Positions 1 to 9,339 of a DNA stretch of 64,000 bases are shown here, piece after piece. This DNA is from Terribacillus sp. FSL K6-0262 (GTDB lineage: Bacteria; Bacillota; Bacilli; Bacillales; Amphibacillaceae), in NCBI RefSeq assembly GCF_037977385.1, contig NZ_CP150277.1, positions 1,961,001-2,025,000 on the forward strand, in the 5' to 3' direction. Position 1 is the first letter of the stretch, and every line of letters begins with the position of its first letter. Position numbers and translations under genes: made by a program. Below the pieces are notes generated by a model. That model was not told where the DNA came from. It saw nothing but the letters and a program-made list of their open reading frames with translations, and ran no database searches.

Positions 1-770
1 TACCAGATGAACATGCAGACGCTGAGCAAAATCAGGGACAAAGAAGTGGCAGCCGAGATATTGATTGGCCAGCGGGACAAATATTGATGGATTTCGGTAG
101 TGAATACATAGAATCCGATTTGTTTACCGAAGGTGGCTGGTGTCCCGAACTCTGCCAGTGTCTTAATGAATATGAGCAGCGAAGCCATGGCGTAAGTGGA
201 TAGCAGCAATGGCAAAACGATCCGGATCCAATTCATCACCGGGCTTCGTCCGTAGATATCGGCAGCTTCCTGGAAGGATCCATTGATCCGGACGAGTGTA
301 TTGCGCAGCATTAAATACAGAAATGGATACAAATGCATGCTCATAATGAAAACCATCCCGGCGAGACTGAAGAATGATGCAGGCGCAGCAGCGGAAAACA
401 AGCTTTCGTAGTAGCCGTTATGCTGCATGAATTGCATCCATCCCATGGAACCGATATAAGGCGGTGTCATGAAAGGGATGGTAAAGACGATATCAAGCCA
501 ATGTTTATTGGCAAACTGTGTTTTTGTCCGGATGATGGCAAGCGGCAAGGCAATGATCGTCGTGCCGAGAATGACAAGCAATCCGAGAACAAAAGAGTGC
601 TCCATGGTGGCAAGGATGCGGTCATTCTGCAAAGCCTCTGAAAAAGCCGTGAACGACAACGAACCATCCTCGATGAATGTATAGCCCAGCACCGCCAGAA
701 GCGGAGCTGCAGCCAGCAAACCCAGCAAGGCAAACAGCGTCCAAAAGGGGAGGTGTTTGCTTACATACAT
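1..770 (-). CDS. ABC transporter permease, iron(III)/2-aminoethylphosphonate type (3' end cut off)
   Basis: Membrane permease of a binding-protein-dependent importer; the C-terminal part lies beyond the left edge. The minus-strand frame is open from the ATG at 770 to position 1. That start has GGAGG 8 bases upstream and lies 17 bases after the stop of the binding-protein gene. The N-terminus is a hydrophobic segment (about residues 9-27), followed by further membrane segments. The stretch TLAEFGTPATFG near the visible end is typical of FbpB/PhnV-like permeases, which usually have two fused permease halves and about 550 residues. It shares an operon with the binding protein and the ATPase. Whether the substrate is ferric iron or a phosphonate cannot be decided from what is visible. 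Confidence 0.85.
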   Translation of the reverse strand, partial: MYVSKHLPFWTLFALLGLLAAAPLLAVLGYTFIEDGSLSFTAFSEALQNDRILATMEHSFVLGLLVILGTTIIALPLAIIRTKTQFANKHWLDIVFTIPFMTPPYIGSMGWMQFMQHNGYYESLFSAAAPASFFSLAGMVFIMSMHLYPFLYLMLRNTLVRINGSFQEAADIYGRSPVMNWIRIVLPLLLSTYAMASLLIFIKTLAEFGTPATFGKQIGFYVFTTEIHQYLSRWPINISAATSLSLILLSVCMFIW

Positions 771-787
771 AAGTCATTCCTCCATAC

Positions 788-1798
788 TCATTGCATCATT
801 TCTGTAAATTTGTCAAGGGTATCCTCTTGTTTTTCTTCTGCTCCATCCCAAGAAACCGGAAGTGCAGGAATCTCGCTTAATGCAGCTCGGTCTTCCAATG
901 GTATATCTTCATTTCCCGGAAGCAAGTATGCATTCGCTACAAGCTCCTGTGCTTCATCGGATGTGAGGAAATCGATGAATTCTTCGGCGCCTTCTTTGTT
1001 TTTCGCATCCTTCAGAATCCCGGCGGCGCGCGGACTGATCACTGTTCCGCTTTCAGGATAATAGATATCGATAGGCTCCCCGTCTGCTTTGGCTTTATAA
1101 GCCATATAATCCACCGCAGATACGACAACATCCTTGCTTCCTGTAATGACAGATTCCAAGCTTTCTTTGTTTGCCCCGGCCACCAGCAAATCATTGTCCA
1201 TCAAGCTCTGGATGGTGTCCCATCCGTCTTTTTCCGTGCTGGTCAGCCCATAGAGGAAATCGACGGCAGAGCCTGAGGAAGTCGGATCTGGCATTGTGAC
1301 GCGGCCCTTCCACTCATCCTCGCTGAATTCCTTCCAGTCCGCGTCGAGCCCCGACACGTTATCTGTGTTATAAGCCACTCCCAGGGCGGATGCGCTGTAG
1401 CCATGATAATAGTGCTCCGGGTCGCTCCAGTCTTTGTTCATGCTGGCGTCATTTTCCGATTCATAAGGCTGCAGCTTGTCCTCTGCTTTCAACCCCTCCA
1501 TGGACGGGATGGAGGCCAGGACAACAACGTCGGCGACAGGGTTGTTTGCTTCGGCTTCCAATCTGGAAAGAATTTTGCCGGTGGTGCCTTGGAACATCTC
1601 CACCTTGATGCCAGTCTCTTCTTCGAACTTTGCGGTCATCTCATCGGCCAGTCCTTTTGGTCCTGCAGTATAGACAGTGATGGTATCCTCGGATGTTTCG
1701 GAAGCATCCGCCTGTCCGCCGGTGCCGGAGCTGCAAGCGCTCAAAAATAGAGTGGACATGATAAGACCTGTGATTACTGTACTGACTGTTTTTTTCAA
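788..1798 (-). CDS. ABC transporter substrate-binding lipoprotein (iron/phosphonate family)
   Basis: Extracellular binding lipoprotein that feeds the permease downstream. I choose the TTG at 1798, which has AGGAGG 9 bases upstream. The longer frame starting at 1837 would lie inside the ATPase gene and add 13 non-signal residues. The product then begins MKKTVS, has a hydrophobic signal and the lipobox LSAC with Cys at residue 22, and totals about 336 residues, the normal size for FbpA/PhnS-like proteins. Segments such as YTAGPKGLADEM and FEEETGIKVEMFQG fit solute-binding family 1. The gene lies between the ATPase and permease genes. The ligand is unresolved: ferric iron, 2-aminoethylphosphonate or another anion. 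Confidence 0.87.
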   Translation of the reverse strand: MKKTVSTVITGLIMSTLFLSACSSGTGGQADASETSEDTITVYTAGPKGLADEMTAKFEEETGIKVEMFQGTTGKILSRLEAEANNPVADVVVLASIPSMEGLKAEDKLQPYESENDASMNKDWSDPEHYYHGYSASALGVAYNTDNVSGLDADWKEFSEDEWKGRVTMPDPTSSGSAVDFLYGLTSTEKDGWDTIQSLMDNDLLVAGANKESLESVITGSKDVVVSAVDYMAYKAKADGEPIDIYYPESGTVISPRAAGILKDAKNKEGAEEFIDFLTSDEAQELVANAYLLPGNEDIPLEDRAALSEIPALPVSWDGAEEKQEDTLDKFTEMMQ

Positions 1799-1802
1799 TT
1801 TG

Positions 1803-2768
1803 TCATACCTCCTGTTTATATAGCGGATGGACTGCATCTTCTTGCACGTACAGCTTTACGATGGAACGGGCTTCATGCGGACGGGAATCATAAAATTGCC
1901 ATAGCTGTCCGTCCACTTCGGCATGGATGATGTATCTGTCACCTTCAAATAGGCTCTTGCGGACTATGCCGGTGCGGGCTTTCTGCGCTGCATGCGGCTG
2001 CAGGTGAATTGCTTCGGGACGAATCAGGTCCTTATCTGCTGTCCAGTTGGCCCGGCCGATCAGATTGGCAACATAAGCATCATTCGGGGCGTGATAGATT
2101 TGTTCCGGCGGTCCTTTCTGAATTACTTTGCCTGCCTCCATGATGATCATGCAATCCGACATGGCCATTGCCTCTGTTTGATCATGCGTCACAAAGATGG
2201 CTTGGGAATGGATCGTCTGGATGATGGAAAGGATCTCTTCCCGCATTTGTTCCCGCAGGATGGAGTCCAAGGCGCTTAGTGCTTCATCGAACAAAATCAG
2301 TCTAGGATTGACAGCGATGGCCCTGGCCAAAGCGACGCGCTGCTGCTGACCGCCGGAGAGCTCCCCGGGCTTGCGTTTCGCCTTGTCTTCCAGCTGCACC
2401 TTTTGCAAGGCGTCCATGACAATCTCGCAGCGCTCGGCCTTTGAATGCTTTCCTCGGAGACCGAATGCGATGTTGTCAAATACACTCATATGCGGCCAAA
2501 GCCCGAAATCCTGAAAGACCATGGCGATGCCGCGTTTGCTGGGCTTGATATTGATGCTGGCTTCCGATGAGAAAATGACTTGATCATCGAAGCGAAGCTC
2601 GCCGGCTGTCGGATCGGTCAAGCCAGCCAGCATTTTCAGAAGTGTCGTCTTGCCGCAGCCGGACTGCCCCAAGATCGTGACAAACTGGTCGGTGATGGTC
2701 AGATCGGTCCGACCGACTGCTTGAACGGAGCCAAAACGTTTCTCGATTCCTTGTAATGTAATACGCAT
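1803..2768 (-). CDS. ABC transporter ATP-binding protein (FbpC/PotA-like)
   Basis: Cytoplasmic ATPase that drives the importer, 321 residues. Walker A GQSGCGKTT lies at residues 34-42, the Q-loop follows near MVFQDFG, the signature LSGGQ starts at about 137 and Walker B LILFDEALSALD is near 156-167. About 90 C-terminal residues form a regulatory TOBE-like extension, as in FbpC and PotA. The ATG at 2768 follows AAGGAGAGG. This is the first gene of a three-gene minus-strand operon. It faces a divergent LysR gene across about 150 bases, which suggests that regulator controls it. Confidence 0.9.
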   Translation of the reverse strand: MRITLQGIEKRFGSVQAVGRTDLTITDQFVTILGQSGCGKTTLLKMLAGLTDPTAGELRFDDQVIFSSEASINIKPSKRGIAMVFQDFGLWPHMSVFDNIAFGLRGKHSKAERCEIVMDALQKVQLEDKAKRKPGELSGGQQQRVALARAIAVNPRLILFDEALSALDSILREQMREEILSIIQTIHSQAIFVTHDQTEAMAMSDCMIIMEAGKVIQKGPPEQIYHAPNDAYVANLIGRANWTADKDLIRPEAIHLQPHAAQKARTGIVRKSLFEGDRYIIHAEVDGQLWQFYDSRPHEARSIVKLYVQEDAVHPLYKQEV

Positions 2769-2917
2769 GCTATCCTCTCCTTGCTTTTAGTATAGGAAGT
2801 GAATGTATGGAGAATATTAACGCGCTGTTAACGTTGAATTAAAAAAAGTATGCAAAAATCATCTCAGTGAAAGAATTTATCTAATATTCTTTAGGAGGAT
2901 AAAATGGGGATGATTAT

Positions 2918-3808
2918 ATGAACCTTCAAAAACTATCCATCTTTGTGACGCTGGTAGAAACGCGGAAGATGTCGGAAACAGCAGCTAGATTGCAATTGAC
3001 CGCGCCAACTGTATCCTTTCATATTCGGTCACTGGAAAAGGAATATCGCATGAAATTATTCCGGACAAATGCCGGCGGTTATCGACTGACCTCTGGGGGA
3101 GAGGTGCTTTATCATTACGCCAAGCGGCTTATCCAAACAAATCGGGCAATGGAGAGATCGATGAAGGATATCAAAGAAGGGATGTCAGGTTCTATCCGAT
3201 TAGGCGCCAGCGGTGTTCCGGCTCAGCTTTACATGCCGGATCTGATTCACCAGCTTACCGAACGATATCCTCGTGTGAAGGTTTCATTGGACGTAAAAAC
3301 AGCTCCTGAAATAGAAGCCAGATTAGCTGCCCAGGAACTGGATTTTGGATTGGTGATGGAAACGGAGCAGAAGCAGGAAGAGCTTTCTTATGAGGAATTG
3401 ACGAGTGATAAGCTGGTATTGGCCTTTAGTAAAGAACATCGCTTGAAGGATAAGGCTGATTGGGGAATCGAGGATTTACATCAGGAGACTTTGCTGGTGC
3501 ATAATCTTTCCAGTTCCACTGGACACTTCTCCCGGACTTGGCTGGCAGAGAAGGAGATGGAAATGGAGAAAATGGAGCTGGATTCGGTGTCGACCATTAC
3601 GAAGATGCTCTCTTTTGGGAAATCAGTTGCATTAATATCCAAGCGGCTCATAGAAAAGGAGCCGAATCTATCTTATAAAGAGCTGCATGATTCGACTTTG
3701 GAACGGAGAATATTCTTCGTTCATCACCGTGATCTATGGTTTAGCGAGCCATTTCGTCATTTTCAAGAGCTGGTGCGGGAACAGGCAAAGATTTTGGGCG
3801 GTGTATAA
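2918..3808 (+). CDS. LysR-family transcriptional regulator
   Basis: DNA-binding regulator, 296 residues, the usual LysR size. The N-terminal winged helix-turn-helix occupies about residues 1-60 (TAARLQLTAPTVSFHIRSLE), and the rest is an effector-binding domain of the periplasmic-binding-protein fold. It is transcribed away from the ABC importer operon, the classic arrangement for a LysR gene and its target. The closest start is the ATG at 2918. The strong AGGAGG at 2893-2898 is better placed for a tiny frame of five codons at 2904-2921 whose stop overlaps this ATG, so translation may be coupled. The inducer is unknown. Confidence 0.85.
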   Translation: MNLQKLSIFVTLVETRKMSETAARLQLTAPTVSFHIRSLEKEYRMKLFRTNAGGYRLTSGGEVLYHYAKRLIQTNRAMERSMKDIKEGMSGSIRLGASGVPAQLYMPDLIHQLTERYPRVKVSLDVKTAPEIEARLAAQELDFGLVMETEQKQEELSYEELTSDKLVLAFSKEHRLKDKADWGIEDLHQETLLVHNLSSSTGHFSRTWLAEKEMEMEKMELDSVSTITKMLSFGKSVALISKRLIEKEPNLSYKELHDSTLERRIFFVHHRDLWFSEPFRHFQELVREQAKILGGV

Positions 3809-3810
3809 GA

Positions 3811-3845
3811 AAAAAGGCGAGCTCACAATAGAAGCTCGCCTTTTT
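3811..3845. terminator. Bidirectional rho-independent terminator
   Basis: GGCGAGCT at 3816-3823 pairs with AGCTCGCC at 3833-3840. It is flanked by five A on the left and five T on the right, so it serves both the LysR gene and the convergent aldolase gene. Confidence 0.88.
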
Positions 3846-3850
3846 ATAAT

Positions 3851-4744
3851 TTATTCCTTATTTACGGATGCATCATAAATGGTATCCACGGCGTCTTTCA
3901 AGGCCGCATCGAATTCCTCCTCGGACTGATCCGCATTCAGATCCGCAGCCAAGGCCCTGGAGAAGCTGGCAATCAAACCTTCATTCTCCTTCAGCTTTTC
4001 ATTTGCTTCGTCACGGGAGTAGCCGCCGGATAAGACGACAACACGGACGACGCGCGGGTGCTCGGTAAGCTCTTTGTAAAGATTTGCTTTTGTGGGGATG
4101 GTGAGCTTGAGCATGACGTTCTCTTCCTCGGTCAGGTCGTTCAAATGACGGAAGATTTCATCCCGAAGGATTTCTTCGCATTTTTCTTTATCTTCGCTGT
4201 GAATATTCACTTCTGGTTCGATGATCGGGACCAGGCCGGCGGCGATGATGCTTTTGCCGATCTCGAATTGCTGATCGACGACGGCTTTGATGCCGCTGAT
4301 ATTAGGCTCTTTGATTACGGAGCGCATTTTTGTTCCGAAAATATGGCGTTCGGATGCGCGGCCGAGTGTTTCGTTAAGGTCATCGATCGGTTTCATGAGC
4401 TGGACGCCGTCTTTTTCTTCAGCCAATCCTTTGTCGACTTTCAGGAATGGAACGATGCCTTTTTCTTCCCATAAGTAATCACCGGTGTATTTGCCTTCTA
4501 TCTCCCGATCCATCGTCTGTTCGAATAGGATGGCGCCGAGGATTTTATCCTTGTTGAATGACGGAGAAGTGATGATGCGGGTCCGCATGTCATGGACAAG
4601 CTTGAACATCTCATCTTCCGTTGAATAGGAATCCTCGGATACGCCATACTCTGCCAGTGCTTTTGGGGTGCTGCCGCCGCTTTGGTCCAGGGCAGCAATA
4701 AAGCCTTTGCCGTTTTGGATGATATCGAATTGTTTTTCATTCAT
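3851..4744 (-). CDS. fda: Fructose-bisphosphate aldolase class I
   Basis: Cleaves fructose 1,6-bisphosphate to dihydroxyacetone phosphate and glyceraldehyde 3-phosphate (metal-independent, Schiff base) in glycolysis/gluconeogenesis. The N-terminus [19 protein letters not shown] is the hallmark of the bacterial Fda family, and [13 protein letters not shown] lies in the C-terminal half. The ATG at 4744 is preceded by AAGGAG at 8 bases and gives 297 residues, the family length. A GTG nine bases upstream keeps the frame but has a worse ribosome-site distance. It is a single gene ending at the shared terminator at 3811. In Bacillaceae this enzyme often coexists with a class II aldolase. Confidence 0.93.
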   Translation of the reverse strand: MNEKQFDIIQNGKGFIAALDQSGGSTPKALAEYGVSEDSYSTEDEMFKLVHDMRTRIITSPSFNKDKILGAILFEQTMDREIEGKYTGDYLWEEKGIVPFLKVDKGLAEEKDGVQLMKPIDDLNETLGRASERHIFGTKMRSVIKEPNISGIKAVVDQQFEIGKSIIAAGLVPIIEPEVNIHSEDKEKCEEILRDEIFRHLNDLTEEENVMLKLTIPTKANLYKELTEHPRVVRVVVLSGGYSRDEANEKLKENEGLIASFSRALAADLNADQSEEEFDAALKDAVDTIYDASVNKE

Positions 4745-5008
4745 CAGTCCCACTCCTTTGATCCATTTATTTCAGAAAAAATACTCCATGTTCACTGTTC
4801 CCTTTTATCCAGGTTTTTAACATTAAATGTTTGATAGGGTTTCCATTTTGGGATTGCATGGCGGGGAAGCCGGTTTCGCTCCTCGAAATAGCATCATTTG
4901 TTTTATGCCGGGACTCATTGGTGTAACTTAAGTTGGATTGACGGTCACTTTGGCATGTTATAGGGTAAGTTTGACTTATCATCGGCTGTGCGGAAGGAAG
5001 AAGTATTC

Positions 5009-6730
5009 ATGAGCATTCGGGTTCGCTTATTCATCATGCTGCTATTATTCATCATCCTGCCTTATTTCCTATCCGTCATCCTTATATATGTGAACAGCAA
5101 ATCCAGTATCGAGGAACGGGATTTGGCCAAGAGCCGGGAAGAGCTGCAGGAAAGCGGGACCGATTTGGAGCACTATGCCGAGGAGATGGTTCGGCTGCCT
5201 TATCGTTTGTTCAATATGCCGGAAGTCCAGCAAGTGCTGGAGCATGGCATGCTGGAGGAAAGCACGGAACATATCCGTGCCTTCGAGAATAGTGTCGGGA
5301 CATATGCAGCAACGCGGCCGGATATTCGGCAGCTGCGATTTTATTTTCAGCAGGACCAGCAATCAATGACTGTCTATCAGGCGAATGTCAGTGCTCCGAA
5401 GCCGGCCCCGGGATACTTGGATGAATCGCCTTTCAAAGCCCTGTACGATTCGGAGGAAGCGTACATGCTGGAAGCACCCCATGTTCTGGAAAATGATAAT
5501 AATGTGGCGATCGTACCGGAATCGGATAATACGATGGTGCTGCCGATCCATCATAAGATCACCGATGTTTTGAGCGGGGAATTCCTAGGTTTTCTTACGA
5601 CCGATGTAGAGGTTTCGTCGTTTGCTCCATTGCTGGATGCCGTGACGAGGGAGGCTGGCACGAAGGTCCTGCTTGTCAACGACAGCGGGAGGATCATGTA
5701 TAGCAAGGACTCGGAACAGCTTGGGGAAAGGCTGGATGAGGTGGACATCGCCGCATCGGATGATCATCTCGTTTTGCAGGAAGAACTGGGAAATCCCCTG
5801 GCCGGCTGGAAGCTGATCAAGATTACATCAAAGGATGCGTTATTCCGTGATGCGAGGGATACAGCATGGACGAATGTCTGGCTCGGCATCATCGTCGTGG
5901 TGCTAGGGATCGTATTGATATTGGTTATTTCACGGATATTCACCAAACCAGTCATCACGTTAAGCGAAAGGGTGCGCTCCATTGAAGGCGGGCAGATGGA
6001 TGTCGGCCTGAAGATGGACCGTCAGGATGAAATCGGACATTTGGCGGCGCATATGCAGGAAATGCTGGATAGGATCAACTCTCATATAGCGCGTGAATAT
6101 AAGCTGGAGCTGGAAGTGAAAGAGAGTCAGCTGCGGCTGCTTAAATCGCAGGTGAATCCGCATTTCCTTTTCAATGCGCTGCAATCGATCGGAGCTGTCG
6201 CGCTTCGTTCGAATGACCAGGAGGTATACAAGCTGCTTGTATCATTATCCAAAATGATGCGCTATGCGCTGCAGGCAGATCAGCTGGTGCCTGTGCAGGA
6301 GGAACTTGCTTACATCGATGCTTATGTGACGCTGCAGAAAGAGCGCTTCGGGGCAGATTTATCCGTGTCCATCGAAGTGGAGGAAGCGATACAAGCATAC
6401 CGGATACCAAGCATGCTGCTACAGCCGCTCGTGGAAAACTATTTTAAGCATAGCTTCGAGCAGAAGCGCGACAAAAGCAGTTTCCTTTTGAAGGGGACGC
6501 TGAAAGATCGATCGCTGGTATTCCAGGCGATCAGTCATGGCCCTTCTGTCAGCAGGGCAAGGCTGGAGTTGCTGCAGAAGGAAGAAGCCGGTGGAACCGG
6601 GCTGCGGAATATAGCGGAACGGCTGCGCTTGCACTACGGTGACGCGGCGGGTTTTCATGTGGATAATCTTGACGGCAGGGGCTTTAGAGTTACGATTTGT
6701 ATTCCGATAGAGGAGCAGGGAGGTCGTTAG
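5009..6730 (+). CDS. YesM-type sensor histidine kinase
   Basis: Membrane sensor kinase, 573 residues from the ATG at 5009; an in-frame GTG at 4988 is possible. Transmembrane segment 1 is at about 6-28, followed by an extracellular sensor region to about 288, transmembrane segment 2 at about 290-308, HAMP at about 310-360, and a His_kinase domain with the phosphoacceptor in NPHFLFNALQS (His385). The HATPase has an N-box (VENYF, Asn477) and a glycine box (GGTGLRN, about 527). Its stop lies 1 base before the response-regulator gene. With that regulator and the following sugar-binding protein it looks like a carbohydrate-sensing system, most likely controlling the levan genes downstream (inference). 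Confidence 0.92.
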   Translation: MSIRVRLFIMLLLFIILPYFLSVILIYVNSKSSIEERDLAKSREELQESGTDLEHYAEEMVRLPYRLFNMPEVQQVLEHGMLEESTEHIRAFENSVGTYAATRPDIRQLRFYFQQDQQSMTVYQANVSAPKPAPGYLDESPFKALYDSEEAYMLEAPHVLENDNNVAIVPESDNTMVLPIHHKITDVLSGEFLGFLTTDVEVSSFAPLLDAVTREAGTKVLLVNDSGRIMYSKDSEQLGERLDEVDIAASDDHLVLQEELGNPLAGWKLIKITSKDALFRDARDTAWTNVWLGIIVVVLGIVLILVISRIFTKPVITLSERVRSIEGGQMDVGLKMDRQDEIGHLAAHMQEMLDRINSHIAREYKLELEVKESQLRLLKSQVNPHFLFNALQSIGAVALRSNDQEVYKLLVSLSKMMRYALQADQLVPVQEELAYIDAYVTLQKERFGADLSVSIEVEEAIQAYRIPSMLLQPLVENYFKHSFEQKRDKSSFLLKGTLKDRSLVFQAISHGPSVSRARLELLQKEEAGGTGLRNIAERLRLHYGDAAGFHVDNLDGRGFRVTICIPIEEQGGR

Positions 6731-6731
6731 T

Positions 6732-7904
6732 ATGAAGGCGTTGCTTGTCGACGATGAAAAAAATGGTCGAGACGTGCTCCGGCTGCTTGGAGAATGGGAA
6801 CAGAATGGCATAGATTGTCTTTTGGAGGCGGCTGACGGCGAGGAAGCCCTTCGGCTGATTGAAATGGAGCAGCCGGATATCATTTTCACCGATATCAAGA
6901 TGCCCCGAATCGATGGCGTTGCATTGATCGAACGGCTCCACGCCATTGGATACCTGGGGAAATATGTCCTTGTCACGGGATATGATGACTACCAATATAT
7001 GCGGAAAGCCATCCAGTTCAATAGCTTTGACTATCTTTTGAAGCCAATCGAACCGGAGGCATTCGCGGGGGTGCTCAAAAAGGTGACCCAAGCTGTATTA
7101 TCGGACAAACGATCCGAGGAAAGGGAGGCAGCAGTGCTGGAGGATGCCAAGCGCCTGCGCTTGGAACAGCAGGTGACAGCTCTGCTTACGGAAGAAACAA
7201 AGGATATATCTTTTTTACGGGAAGCATTGCCGCAGCTGGATCGGCTCGATGCTACTTTATTGTCCTTTTATCAAATGCACCAGCCAGCGCCATTCATGGA
7301 TGCATTGGCGGAAGCATTGCAGCAGTCTGCCATCGGCAATGTTTTTCACTTCCTGCACGAGGAGCACATGTATATTGCGCTGACGGCAGCGGATCATTGG
7401 CTTCAGGTTGAAAATTGGCTGCGGCAGCACCTGGATATCCCCGTCCGGCTCGTGCAGAAGCCGCTTCCTGTTTTGGAAGGCCTGCCTGCTGCATTCAAAC
7501 TGCTCCGGGAAGATCTTGCAAAGCATCATTATCGGACGATCAGAAGGCTTGATGAGCTTGAGAGTGAGCAGCGAGGACAAGATATCGTTACCTATGTAAG
7601 GAATTATTATATGGAGGATGTCAGCTTGGAGAGGCTGTCAAAGCTGTTCTTCCTGACCAAAGAACATATATCGCGCAAATTCAAACAGGAAACTGGTACG
7701 ACGCTATCCAGATTCGTGACAAACTGCCGAATGAAGCAGGCAAAACAGTGGCTGGAAGAGACCGACAAGACGCTGTATGATATTGCCTGCCTGCTTGGCT
7801 ATCAGGATGAAAAATATTTCTCGAAGCTATTCAAGAAGGAGACGGGCCTCACTCCGACTGCGTATCGAGCTAAACTGAGTGGGCAGGAGGAAAGAGTAAG
7901 ATGA
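6732..7904 (+). CDS. YesN-type response regulator (receiver plus AraC helix-turn-helix)
   Basis: Cognate regulator of the upstream kinase, 390 residues. Receiver domain at residues 1-120 with acidic pocket VDDE (Asp7-Asp8), phospho-acceptor Asp54 in FTDIKMP, and the conserved Lys in YLLKPIEP. A middle linker region follows. The AraC-type double helix-turn-helix occupies about 285-385 (LSKLFFLTKEHISRKFKQET). The stop codon overlaps the start of the sugar-binding protein gene (ATGA), so the three genes are translationally coupled. The direct target is probably the sacB promoter, which has a good -10 but no recognisable -35, as expected for an activator-dependent promoter (inference). Confidence 0.92.
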   Translation: MKALLVDDEKNGRDVLRLLGEWEQNGIDCLLEAADGEEALRLIEMEQPDIIFTDIKMPRIDGVALIERLHAIGYLGKYVLVTGYDDYQYMRKAIQFNSFDYLLKPIEPEAFAGVLKKVTQAVLSDKRSEEREAAVLEDAKRLRLEQQVTALLTEETKDISFLREALPQLDRLDATLLSFYQMHQPAPFMDALAEALQQSAIGNVFHFLHEEHMYIALTAADHWLQVENWLRQHLDIPVRLVQKPLPVLEGLPAAFKLLREDLAKHHYRTIRRLDELESEQRGQDIVTYVRNYYMEDVSLERLSKLFFLTKEHISRKFKQETGTTLSRFVTNCRMKQAKQWLEETDKTLYDIACLLGYQDEKYFSKLFKKETGLTPTAYRAKLSGQEERVR

Positions 7905-9163
7905 TGGGAAAGAAAGCATTCGTCATCCTCATCCTGGTATTCCTATCTGCCAGCAGCCTGCCATTGCAAGAAAACCATGAAGAAAATACGGAGAATACGG
8001 TCACTGTCACAATCCGGAATCCGAAGGTGGAAATTGCCGCGCCATTTGAGGATTTGGCGAAGTTATATGAAGAGTCGCACCCGCATGTGCGTATCCGTGT
8101 GGAAACAGTCGGCGGAATCTCGGATGATTTCTCGGATCTGAAAACACAGATGGCAATCGGCGAGGGCCCGGATATCTTCACGAATGTCGGGTATGCTGCG
8201 ACGGGAGAATGGCAGCGCTATTTGGAGGATCTGAGTGAGGAGCCGTGGGTGGAGGATGCGCGTACGGATACACTTTCCCCGATCACACGAGATGGCAAGG
8301 TATATGGCATGCCGATGAATATCGAAGGTTTTGGCATCATTTATAATAAGGGATTATTTAAGAAAGCAGGAATCGATAAGCTGCCGGCCACGTTCACGGA
8401 GCTGGAAAAAGCGGCGCAAAGGCTTGATGAGAGTGGTGTCACGCCATTTGCGAATGGTTATTACGAGGAATGGAAACTCGGTCATCATTTGACGAGCCTG
8501 GCTTTTGCGGAACAGCCTGATCCGGAGGCATTCATGGAGGATCTGGCCGGAAATCGGACGAGCTTCACGGAAAATGCAGGACTGAAGCATCTGCTGCGCT
8601 TCATTGATCTGACGCTTGCCTATGGTAATCCGCATGCGGCGACCACGGACTATTACACTGAAATCGATGCGTTCCGGAATGGGGAAGCTGCCATGATTGT
8701 CCAAGGGAATTGGGCGGAGCCGCTCCTGGCAGCGCAACAGCCAAAGCTTGATGTGGGGATGTTTCCGATTCCGCTGGATGATAAAGGGGATGCTCAGCTT
8801 GTTACGGGCGTACCGAGCTACTGGGTCGTGAATAAACAATCCGGGGAAGCCGAAAAGCGGGAAGCGAAACGCTTTCTGAACTGGCTGGCCGAATCTCCGG
8901 ATGGGCAAAAGTTCCAAGCGGAGAAGCTGCACTTCATTCCTGCCTTCCGATCCATTCAGCCGCCTGTTGCGGGAATCAGCGGGGATGCCTGGAGGCAATA
9001 TGAACAGCAGGATCGCCGGAATTTCAATTGGTCCTCTTATTCACCGCCTGTGAGGGAAGCTTTTGGCCGAATCCTCAAACAGTATGTAAATGAGGAAATG
9101 TCCAAGCAGGAAACATTGCAGGACCTGGATCATGCCTGGGAGCAGTTTTCCTCCCATCGATAG
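7901..9163 (+). CDS. Extracellular sugar-binding protein, family 1, without lipobox cysteine
   Basis: Solute-binding protein of the oligosaccharide family (MsmE-like), 420 residues, with DIFTNVGYAA, YGMPMNIEGFGIIYNK and MIVQGNWAE as recognisable family segments. It has an N-terminal hydrophobic segment (residues 6-20) but the lipobox position reads FLSASS, with Ser where Cys is expected; AGC against TGC is a single-base difference. No permease or ATPase genes are adjacent. It overlaps the response-regulator gene by 4 bases and ends at a terminator, so it belongs to the sensor operon. This resembles three-component sugar sensing such as AraP-AraS-AraT of Geobacillus, where the binding protein presents the ligand to the kinase. 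The sensing role is inference. Confidence 0.85.
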   Translation: MMGKKAFVILILVFLSASSLPLQENHEENTENTVTVTIRNPKVEIAAPFEDLAKLYEESHPHVRIRVETVGGISDDFSDLKTQMAIGEGPDIFTNVGYAATGEWQRYLEDLSEEPWVEDARTDTLSPITRDGKVYGMPMNIEGFGIIYNKGLFKKAGIDKLPATFTELEKAAQRLDESGVTPFANGYYEEWKLGHHLTSLAFAEQPDPEAFMEDLAGNRTSFTENAGLKHLLRFIDLTLAYGNPHAATTDYYTEIDAFRNGEAAMIVQGNWAEPLLAAQQPKLDVGMFPIPLDDKGDAQLVTGVPSYWVVNKQSGEAEKREAKRFLNWLAESPDGQKFQAEKLHFIPAFRSIQPPVAGISGDAWRQYEQQDRRNFNWSSYSPPVREAFGRILKQYVNEEMSKQETLQDLDHAWEQFSSHR

Positions 9164-9168
9164 TGTGG

Positions 9169-9196
9169 AAGTCCCTCCTTATCGGAGGGACTTTTT
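9169..9196 (+). terminator. Rho-independent terminator after the sensor operon
   Basis: AAGTCCCTCC at 9169-9178 and GGAGGGACTT at 9184-9193 form a perfect 10-bp stem followed by T. It separates the sensor operon from the levan genes. Confidence 0.88.
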
Positions 9197-9263
9197 GTGT
9201 GGATATCAATTTTAGACAAAAAGGAGATCAAGATAAGCCATCCCCGTTTTTGCTTTGCTGTCC

Positions 9264-9304
9264 TATACTGTGCTCGTAAGGCAGGTTTGCCAAGGCTTGC
9301 CTTA
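9264..9304 (+). promoter_or_regulatory. Putative sacB promoter and 5'-end inverted repeat
   Basis: TATACT at 9264-9269 is a good -10, but no matching -35 lies 17 bases upstream, suggesting dependence on an activator. Immediately downstream, TAAGGCA (9277-9283) and TGCCTTA (9298-9304) form an inverted repeat that would sit at the very 5' end of the transcript or serve as an operator. Confidence 0.4.
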
Positions 9305-9339
9305 TCAGGATCAGCAATCATACATAGGAGGAATGCGGG

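Noticed and set aside
467..733. Open frame of 88 codons on the minus strand at the left edge
   Set aside because: It is out of frame with the real permease gene, which starts at 770 and shows clear family sequence in the neighbouring frame.
4767..4982. 71-codon frame between the aldolase and kinase genes
   Set aside because: No ribosome site or family likeness; the interval is better read as the leader region of two divergent genes.
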